Below are positions 1-5,143 of a stretch of 5,143 nucleotides of DNA, in pieces (position 1 is the stretch's first letter; each line of letters opens with the position of its first letter). Source of the stretch: Bacteroidota bacterium (GTDB taxonomy: Bacteria > Bacteroidota > Ignavibacteria > Kapaibacteriales > UBA2268). The stretch is from NCBI GenBank assembly GCA_017428585.1, contig JAFRQN010000007.1, positions 1 through 5,143 on the forward strand. The letters run 5' to 3'. Made by a program: the position numbers and the translations under genes. Under the pieces are notes generated by a model. That model saw only the letters and a list, made by a program, of their open reading frames with translations, was not told where the DNA came from and searched no databases.

Positions 1-136
1 AATCAATATTTTCATCTATATGCGCCGGCTTAACTTGAAACTCTAAATTCAAAGATTTTAATAAATTTATACGTCTTGGAGAATGAGAAGCTAAAATAAT
101 GTTATAATCTTTGAGTATATTTAACAATGTGTTCAT
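1..136 (-). CDS. maf: Maf-family nucleoside triphosphate pyrophosphatase, N-terminal fragment
   Basis: This gene reads leftward from an ATG at 136-134 and runs off the window edge, so only 45 residues are visible out of the roughly 190 usual for the family. Residues 15-22 read LASHSPRR, followed by two Leu at 25-26, which is the N-terminal Maf signature (LASxSPRRxxLL). An I-D-E at 40-42 matches the conserved acidic residue that follows the second strand. Maf proteins hydrolyse non-canonical or pyrimidine NTPs (dTTP/UTP type or m7GTP type) to the monophosphate and pyrophosphate in the cytoplasm. The residues that separate the subfamilies lie outside the window, so substrate cannot be assigned. 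The start is well placed, because the signature normally begins within about 15 residues of the N-terminus. The gene is divergent from the exported protein at 302. No clear promoter for it is visible between 137 and 301. The fragment is truncated by the window, not broken. Confidence 0.88.
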   Translation of the reverse strand, partial: MNTLLNILKDYNIILASHSPRRINLLKSLNLEFQVKPAHIDENID

Positions 137-144
137 ATAAACAA

Positions 145-163
145 TTAATATATGTTATATTAA
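145..163. repeat. AT-rich inverted repeat in the divergent intergenic region
   Basis: Two perfect 8-base arms, TTAATATA and TATATTAA, flank a TGT spacer. The repeat lies 8 bases upstream of the maf start and about 50 bases upstream of the probable promoter of the gene at 302, so it could be an operator or a hairpin in the maf leader. The arms contain no G or C, and such repeats arise readily by chance in sequence this AT-rich, so a function is not established. Confidence 0.3.
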
Positions 164-189
164 GTATTTAATTTAACTAAAAAAATTAT

Positions 190-221
190 TTTTAATTTTA
201 CGTTAAAAGGTATTATTTTTG
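190..221 (+). promoter_or_regulatory. Probable Bacteroidota-type promoter for the gene at 302
   Basis: TATTTTTG at 214-221 fits the Bacteroidota -7 consensus TAnnTTTG. Twenty bases upstream, 190-193 is TTTT, a three-of-four match to the -33 box TTTG. Transcription would begin near 228, giving an A-rich leader of about 74 bases before the ATG at 302. A 12-base perfect palindrome (TAGTTTAAACTA, 224-235) lies across the predicted start point. The weak -33 box lowers confidence. Confidence 0.42.
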
Positions 222-301
222 TATAGTTTAAACTAAATAAAAATATAAAACAATTAAAAACACAAAATTACAATATTTTTAGATATTAAAAAATTTTAAA
301 A

Positions 302-1585
302 ATGAAAAATAATTGCAAAAAGCATATTATAAATTTTTTTGTATTTATATTATTTTTTACATCTATTCAAGATTTATATTGTCAGAAGTTGTTAATTCAA
401 ATGGATTTAGCACAAACTAATCATTTGAAGGCGTATGGCATTGTCTATTGGTCATTAAAGGAAGGGAACGATTGGGATTGGCTGTTAAATTATAGAGGTG
501 GATCATTTATAACAAATTATGACCAAAAAATAGCAAATGAATGCAGGATTAGAGGCGTAGATTTTCAATCAATAACGGAAGCAGATGCAGATGATATATA
601 TAGCATGATTCAATCAGAAGGTGTTAATATGGATGTGGTAAAATTGGAAAAAGCGCCTAAGATTGCCGTATATGTTCAACCAGGAAATGCACCATGGGAT
701 GATGCTGTAAGAATGGTTCTTGAATATGCAGAGGTAGAATATGATGCAATATGGGATGAAGAAGTATTAAATGACAAACTATCAAATTATGATTGGCTGC
801 ATTTGCATCACGAAGATTTTACAGGTCAATATGGTAAATTCTGGGCAACTCATCAGCACGAAAATTGGTATATTCAACAGGTTGCGTTAAATGAAAATAC
901 AGCTCAAAGACTCGGTTTTCAAAAAGTATCAGAAATGAAAAAGGCAACCGTTAGAAAAATACGTGAATTTGTTGCAAACGGAGGATTCTTGTTCGCTATG
1001 TGTACTGCCACAGATACATACGACATAGCTTTGTCAGCAGAAAATGTAGATATATGCGATGAAATATATGACGGTGATCAAGCAGATCCTCACGCTAATG
1101 ATAAATTAGATTTTACAAAAACAATGGCGTTTGAAAATTATACAATTTATACTAATCCATTAGTTCATCCTTTTTCTAATATAGATGTAGGTGTTCAAAC
1201 AGGATTGGCTAATCAGGATATTGATTATTTTACGTTGTTTGAATTTTCTGCAAAATATGATCCTATTCCTACAATGCTGACTCAATGCCATGTTAATGTA
1301 ATAAAAGGTTTCTTAGGTCAAACAACAGCATTTTATAAAGACAAAATAAAAAAATATGTCAATATATTAGCTGAAAAAGAAGGAACTAACGAGGTAAAGT
1401 ATATACAAGGTCATATAGGCAGAGGCTTTTTCTGTTGGTATGGCGGACATGATCCAGAAGATTATCAACATTTACTGGGCGATCCTCCTACGAATTTAGA
1501 GCTGTATAAAACTTCACCAGGTTATAGACTTATTCTTAATAATATCTTATTTCCAGCTGCAAAAAAGAAACAGCAAAAAACATAA
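302..1585 (+). CDS. Exported GATase1/ThuA-like protein, family often mislabelled 'asparagine synthetase B'
   Basis: This 427-residue protein has a basic N-terminus and hydrophobic core (about residues 6-25), with likely signal cleavage near residues 27-28 just before QKLLIQMD. The mature sequence, with LKAYG (42-46), NYRGGSF (63-69), MDVVKLEKAPKIAVY (110-124) and YDWLHLHHEDFTGQYGKF (163-180), resembles a family widespread in Bacteroidota and relatives that databases often call asparagine synthetase B. I see neither the N-terminal catalytic Cys of a glutaminase domain nor an SGGxDS ATP-pyrophosphatase loop, and export argues against that role. Residues 119-245 instead look like a class I glutamine amidotransferase-like fold. 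A strand/helix at 119-143 and YDWLHLHH lead to VRKIREFVANGGFLFAMC, placing Cys234 at the nucleophile-elbow position. GRGFFCWYGGHDPEDY (373-388) recalls the C-terminal GHD motif of ThuA-like proteins. Substrate and activity are unknown. The ATG at 302 is the only start that keeps the whole signal peptide. No Shine-Dalgarno sequence is present. Confidence 0.85.
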   Translation: MKNNCKKHIINFFVFILFFTSIQDLYCQKLLIQMDLAQTNHLKAYGIVYWSLKEGNDWDWLLNYRGGSFITNYDQKIANECRIRGVDFQSITEADADDIYSMIQSEGVNMDVVKLEKAPKIAVYVQPGNAPWDDAVRMVLEYAEVEYDAIWDEEVLNDKLSNYDWLHLHHEDFTGQYGKFWATHQHENWYIQQVALNENTAQRLGFQKVSEMKKATVRKIREFVANGGFLFAMCTATDTYDIALSAENVDICDEIYDGDQADPHANDKLDFTKTMAFENYTIYTNPLVHPFSNIDVGVQTGLANQDIDYFTLFEFSAKYDPIPTMLTQCHVNVIKGFLGQTTAFYKDKIKKYVNILAEKEGTNEVKYIQGHIGRGFFCWYGGHDPEDYQHLLGDPPTNLELYKTSPGYRLILNNILFPAAKKKQQKT

Positions 1586-1656
1586 ATTATATTCTTAAAT
1601 ATTAATTTTATATGTTATATAGTGTGGTTTAAGATATTAATATTGATTAGCTAAAA

Positions 1657-1688
1657 TTTGTTAAAATTATTAAAAAAGATTATATTTG
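1657..1688 (+). promoter_or_regulatory. Strong Bacteroidota-type promoter for the two downstream genes
   Basis: TTTG at 1657-1660, a 20-base spacer, and TATATTTG at 1681-1688 exactly match the Bacteroidota housekeeping consensus TTTG-N19-21-TAnnTTTG. Transcription is predicted to start around 1694-1696. That is too close for the ATG at 1695 to have a leader and downstream of the TTG at 1686, but it leaves about 20 bases before the ATG at 1716. The promoter therefore bears directly on the choice of start for the next gene, and it probably also drives the gene at 2584. Confidence 0.65.
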
Positions 1689-1715
1689 TATTATATGATA
1701 AATATAAAAAAGTAT

Positions 1716-2543
1716 ATGAAAAAGATATTGATTATAATATTTGTACTTGTAATATCAAATATTAGTATTTATGCTAATGATATTTTGATACAAGTACCTG
1801 ATACTAATATTACAAATGGTTCTATCGTAATTCCAATCAAAGGTTCGATAGATGTTTCTCAATCAGGGAATGATACATTAGAATATTCTTTTGACATTTT
1901 AGGTGCATCAGTTGATGTTGTAAGTATTAACGGAGGCAGTAATTGTGGTATAACTTCTGAAAATATTATATTTAATTTTGATAGTGAAAATAATAAACTT
2001 ACATTTTCAACAACAAAATTTCTTAATAAATTTACAGGAGTTCTTTTCTATCTAACATTGAATGTTTATCCACGTGTCGATTTCTATTATAAAGACTATT
2101 TCTTTGTTGAAATAGTGCCTGCGTCTGTAAAACTTAATAATGTTGATCTCGAATTTAATGCAGAAATTGGGAAAATATCAATAGATACATTAAATGTTAT
2201 ACAAAATTACAAAGAACGTTTTTCTTATGCTTTCCCTAATCCTTTTTCCTACGAAACAGAAATATATTTTAGTATAGAGGAAGCAACACCTCTAAAATTA
2301 ATTATATATAATTATGGCGGTGAAATAGTACAAACTATTCCAGAAGAAAATGATATATTTAGATATATTGTTATGGATGCAGAACGAAAATTAATTGATA
2401 TTAATTCTGATTATATATTCGAACGTGGTTTGTACAAAATTATTCTGCAGCCTCAGTATATTATGGCTCAAAATGGTGCATATAGATTAATGTTTATTAC
2501 TAATAGATCTAAATATGTTGTTAATGTATCATTTGTTAAATAA
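1716..2543 (+). CDS. Exported protein with cohesin-like domain and T9SS-type C-terminal sorting domain
   Basis: This 275-residue protein begins with a textbook signal peptide, MKK plus a hydrophobic run, with cleavage expected after IYA (20) before ND. Residues 23-157 are beta-rich (NGSIVIPIKGSID, LEYSFDILGASVDVVSING, FTGVLFYLTLNVY) and follow the cohesin-like beta-sandwich pattern common in secreted Bacteroidota/Ignavibacteria proteins; this call is tentative. From 171, AFPNPFSYETEIYFSI followed by LKLIIYNYGGEIVQTIP is the hallmark of the FlgD-like/T9SS type A sorting domain (YPNPF...T.I.F...L.IYN..G..V). The last strands, NGAYRLMF and YVVNVSFVK, resemble its usual ending. The middle is longer than usual and contains an extra GLYKIILQP segment (238-246). 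In-frame alternatives begin at TTG 1686 and ATG 1695. I prefer ATG 1716 because it gives a clean signal peptide and lies just downstream of the predicted transcription start. The gene lies 40 bases ahead of the next one, probably in an operon. It is likely exported and processed at the surface; its ligand is unknown. Confidence 0.8.
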   Translation: MKKILIIIFVLVISNISIYANDILIQVPDTNITNGSIVIPIKGSIDVSQSGNDTLEYSFDILGASVDVVSINGGSNCGITSENIIFNFDSENNKLTFSTTKFLNKFTGVLFYLTLNVYPRVDFYYKDYFFVEIVPASVKLNNVDLEFNAEIGKISIDTLNVIQNYKERFSYAFPNPFSYETEIYFSIEEATPLKLIIYNYGGEIVQTIPEENDIFRYIVMDAERKLIDINSDYIFERGLYKIILQPQYIMAQNGAYRLMFITNRSKYVVNVSFVK

Positions 2544-2583
2544 CTAAATTTATAGGCAAAAATTATTAAAATATTTAATTATA

Positions 2584-5052
2584 ATGAAAGTTAATTCCTT
2601 AATATATAAATGTAATAGTGCTAAAAAAATAACTATATTGCTGTTTCTTGTTGTCTTTTCTAATTTATTTGTATTGAATGCACAGACTAACGACAACAAA
2701 ATAAGTGATACAAATAATAGTATAGTTACAGATGTAACAAAAACACAACAACCGGCTATGCATCAAATCAATAAAAATGTTGAAGGTCGTGAATTTTGGT
2801 TGTGTTTTATGATTAATTATTTTGAAGATATTATTCAAAGACGCTCCCGCAGCATAGACTTACAGTTGTTTATTACTGGTGATTATGATGCGATGGTAAC
2901 TATTGAATTTTCTAAAATAGGATATAAAGAGGTCATAAATCTAAAAGCTGGTCAGGTTGTATCCGTACAGATGGATAAGTTGGCACAAATTACTGAGTTT
3001 GGCTCAGTAGAACAAGAACAGGCAATACATATAGTATCTACACAGCCTATTACAGTATATGGATTAAATAGACGTCCTCAAACAACAGATACATTTTTAG
3101 GTTATCCAGTAGAAGTTCTTGGTAATGAATATATGGTTATGAGTTACTTAAGCTTCGATTCTAAATTGCTTTCTATTTTTTCTGTAGTAGCAACTGAAGA
3201 TAATACTGAAGTAGAAATAACTCCAACAGTAAGAACAACAACCAATAGACCTCCTAACAAACCTTTTATTGTTACTATGAATAAAGGTGATGTGTATCAA
3301 TGTGCGGGAATGTATAGACCAAGAGATCCAAGTTATTGCGATTTAACTGGTACAGTGGTAAAAGCAAACAAAAAAATTGCTGTTTTCAGTGGTCATCAAT
3401 GTGCAAATGTTCCTACTATTCAAATTATGGCTTGTAATCATTTGGTAGAACAAATGCCTCCAATACAGACATGGGGCAAGCATTTCTATCTTGGTCAATT
3501 AAAAATGAGATCTAAATATACTTATAGAGTTTTAGCAGCTAATGATAGTACACGTGTATTCTGTGATACAGCATTAATTGCGATATTGATGAAAGGACAA
3601 TATCTCCAAAAAGATGACAACAAACATATACAAATAACAGCAGATAAACCAGTACTTGTAGCTCAATTCTCTCAAGGTCTTGCAGTCGGCGACGGAGTAG
3701 GCGATCCTATGATGCTTCTCGTAAGCCCTACACAGCAATTCCTAACTAAATATAGATTTGCTACACCTGTAAATGGCAGCTGGCATCATTTAATTAATGT
3801 TATGGTGCCAACTAAAGCAATTAGCTCTTTTAGAGTTGATGGAGCGCCAGTCGAAAAAAATCTTTTTGAAAAACTTGGTGTAAGTAGATTTTCTACTGCA
3901 AGCATAAAATTATCATACGGTTCTCACACTGTAGAATGTGATCAGCCATTCGGACTATATTCATACGGATTTGGATTTGGCGATGGAGTAGATGCGTATG
4001 ATGCGTATGGAAATATGGGCGGTCAATCATTTGTAGAATATATTCCTGCAATAGACAGTATTCCACCTATGGCTGAACTTTTTAAACGCAGCAATTCAGG
4101 ATCTATTATAATTAGTGATGATGGTACAGATGATACAGGTATTTTAGATATTAATGTTGTATCAGCTGATAATATGAAGCTGAGAATACCTAATTTCGTT
4201 CCATCTGCACCTTCTGTAATGGTAGAAGCGCTTCCTGAAAATCGCAATAGTTCTGGAAAATTGGTTATTAGTGCTCGAGATGTAGCAAAAAATGAAGTAT
4301 TTTATACAATTTGTTATGTATTTGATAATACAGCATTAGAGTATGGTTATATAATTAATAAAGGCGATAAAATTGAATGCGAGGCTACTGAAACTTTCCA
4401 ATTAGGTCTGTTCTATAATTATTCTTATAATTATTATTCACCTAATTTTAATAGTACTGATATAATAAATGCAAAAACAAATTTCGACGGCATTTTTAAT
4501 ACTTCTGGTATTATAGGTGCTTCTATTTCAAGACATCTTTTTGGTAGAATAAGCGGTTCAGCTAAACTAATTCTACAGACAAATAATGCTAATTTTAATA
4601 GTATAGATACTGTTAAACGTTTTGTAGTTGACAGTATTTCTAAAAATTATGTTCCTTATTTTGAGGGATATTCTATTACAATGAAAAATTTAAACCTAAA
4701 CTTGGATTTAGGTATAGATTATAGATTATCTGAATACTTCTATCTATCAGCAGGTGTAACCAGCAGATTTGCATTGAATAAAAAAGCAGAAATTGATCAG
4801 GAAATATATTTCGCGCCAAGTTATGCATACGAAAACAATGATTATAAAAAACATATTTCAGATAATTTAAATTCAATTTCAGATTTAACCTTTGGATTAT
4901 ATGCAGGTCCAGGATTTATTTGTAATATCGGATATCGTTTCAGCGTGTTTATGGATATCAACTACTATTATATGATTACTTCTCAATTAAAGGATGCTGA
5001 TTTATTCTTAAATCAAATTAATTTCAAAGCTGGAATAAAATATAGTTTATGA
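2584..5052 (+). CDS. IgGFc-binding-type domain protein with C-terminal outer-membrane beta-barrel
   Basis: This 822-residue protein has a signal peptide (residues 1-33; core ITILLFLVVFSNLFVLNA, cleavage before QTND). After a Thr/Asn-rich linker, residues 67-480 match the bacterial IgGFc-binding-protein N-terminal family. The landmarks are EGREFWLCFM (68-76), QAIHIVSTQPITVYG (146-160), TFLGYPVEVLG (170-180), VVATEDNTEVEITP (201-214), SGHQC (269-273) and CNHLVEQMPPIQTWGKHF (284-301). Cys240/252 and Cys273/284 are candidate disulfide pairs. Residues 487-580 (IPPMAELF, DDTGILDI, ISARDVAKN) look like an Ig-like domain. Residues 600-822 hold about eight amphipathic strands, ending INFKAGIKYSL, as in OmpA-type small barrels (PorT/OMP_b-brl-like). 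The barrel should anchor the protein in the outer membrane. In mammals the related domain lies in FCGBP; binding of IgG by the bacterial forms is not implied by the name. The ligand is unknown. The gene is probably co-transcribed with the T9SS-like gene just upstream. Confidence 0.85.
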   Translation: MKVNSLIYKCNSAKKITILLFLVVFSNLFVLNAQTNDNKISDTNNSIVTDVTKTQQPAMHQINKNVEGREFWLCFMINYFEDIIQRRSRSIDLQLFITGDYDAMVTIEFSKIGYKEVINLKAGQVVSVQMDKLAQITEFGSVEQEQAIHIVSTQPITVYGLNRRPQTTDTFLGYPVEVLGNEYMVMSYLSFDSKLLSIFSVVATEDNTEVEITPTVRTTTNRPPNKPFIVTMNKGDVYQCAGMYRPRDPSYCDLTGTVVKANKKIAVFSGHQCANVPTIQIMACNHLVEQMPPIQTWGKHFYLGQLKMRSKYTYRVLAANDSTRVFCDTALIAILMKGQYLQKDDNKHIQITADKPVLVAQFSQGLAVGDGVGDPMMLLVSPTQQFLTKYRFATPVNGSWHHLINVMVPTKAISSFRVDGAPVEKNLFEKLGVSRFSTASIKLSYGSHTVECDQPFGLYSYGFGFGDGVDAYDAYGNMGGQSFVEYIPAIDSIPPMAELFKRSNSGSIIISDDGTDDTGILDINVVSADNMKLRIPNFVPSAPSVMVEALPENRNSSGKLVISARDVAKNEVFYTICYVFDNTALEYGYIINKGDKIECEATETFQLGLFYNYSYNYYSPNFNSTDIINAKTNFDGIFNTSGIIGASISRHLFGRISGSAKLILQTNNANFNSIDTVKRFVVDSISKNYVPYFEGYSITMKNLNLNLDLGIDYRLSEYFYLSAGVTSRFALNKKAEIDQEIYFAPSYAYENNDYKKHISDNLNSISDLTFGLYAGPGFICNIGYRFSVFMDINYYYMITSQLKDADLFLNQINFKAGIKYSL

Positions 5053-5085
5053 TTTTAAATAATATATATCTAATTTTGAATTAGT

Positions 5086-5121
5086 AAAAAAAGAAGCAGT
5101 TTATTGACTGCTTCTTTTTTT
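5086..5121 (+). terminator. Bidirectional intrinsic terminator
   Basis: GAAGCAGT (5093-5100) and ACTGCTTC (5107-5114) form a perfect 8-bp stem around a 6-base loop, TTATTG. Seven A upstream (5086-5092) and seven T downstream (5115-5121) extend the pairing to 15 bp and supply a U-tract on either strand. It begins 34 bases after the TGA of the gene ending at 5052 and closes the + strand unit. The A-tract means it could also stop a gene converging from the right. Confidence 0.9.
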
Positions 5122-5143
5122 ATTATTCTAAATTATATTAATG

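Noticed and set aside
302..385. Lipoprotein signal ending at Cys27
   Set aside because: The residues before Cys27 are D-L-Y, which lack the small residue at -1 required for a lipobox, so ordinary signal peptidase cleavage is more likely.
302..1585. Calling this gene asnB (asparagine synthetase)
   Set aside because: The label is common for the family, but no glutaminase or ATP-pyrophosphatase motif is visible and the protein is exported, so the gene symbol is not supported.
1586..1656. Possible terminator after the gene ending at 1585
   Set aside because: There are only short AT-only partial repeats (such as TTAAATATTAAT and TTAAGATATTAATAT), with no GC-containing stem or U-tract; they are explained by base composition.
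2544..2583. Separate promoter for the 822-residue gene
   Set aside because: No TAnnTTTG match occurs in the gap or just upstream. A TTTG at 2532-2535 lacks a TA at the correct spacing.
4023..4247. Open frame of 74 codons on the - strand
   Set aside because: It lies wholly inside the coding sequence of the 822-residue gene, antisense, with a Ser/Ile-rich translation typical of a reversed frame and no recognisable motif or promoter.
4676..4876. Open frame of 66 codons on the - strand
   Set aside because: It lies wholly inside the region encoding the predicted barrel strands, and its Leu/Tyr/Asn-rich translation has no family resemblance or promoter.

Overview
The window is very AT-rich and gene-dense. 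It carries three complete genes on the + strand and the 5' end of a fourth on the - strand. Several signs point to the phylum Bacteroidota or a close relative (Ignavibacteria/Kapabacteria-type). Starts have A/T-rich leaders with no Shine-Dalgarno sequence. One promoter is a clear TTTG-N20-TAnnTTTG match. Signal peptides end just before Q or N. One protein has a PNPF-type C-terminal domain like type IX secretion (T9SS) cargo, and another joins an IgGFc-binding-type domain to a small outer-membrane barrel. The exact taxon cannot be fixed from this window.

Layout. Bases 1-136 (- strand) encode the N-terminus of a Maf-family nucleotide pyrophosphatase, cut by the window edge. Bases 137-301 are a divergent control region with a probable promoter for the first + gene and an AT-rich inverted repeat. 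Bases 302-1585 encode an exported 427-residue protein of a family usually labelled 'asparagine synthetase B'. It shows no asparagine synthetase motif and looks instead like a class I glutamine amidotransferase/ThuA-like fold. Bases 1586-1715 hold a strong promoter and no convincing terminator. Bases 1716-2543 encode an exported protein with a cohesin-like beta-sandwich followed by a T9SS-like sorting domain. After 40 bases with no visible promoter, 2584-5052 encodes an 822-residue protein with an IgGFc-binding-type N-terminal region, an Ig-like linker domain and a predicted eight-stranded outer-membrane barrel. A near-perfect, bidirectional intrinsic terminator closes the unit at 5086-5121.

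How they may work together. The second and third + genes look co-transcribed from the promoter at 1657-1688 and both encode cell-envelope or surface proteins. They may form a secreted/anchored surface pair, but that is inference from position. The first + gene has its own promoter and its product is also exported. Maf is unrelated housekeeping. No defence system, mobile element, CRISPR array or RNA gene is visible.
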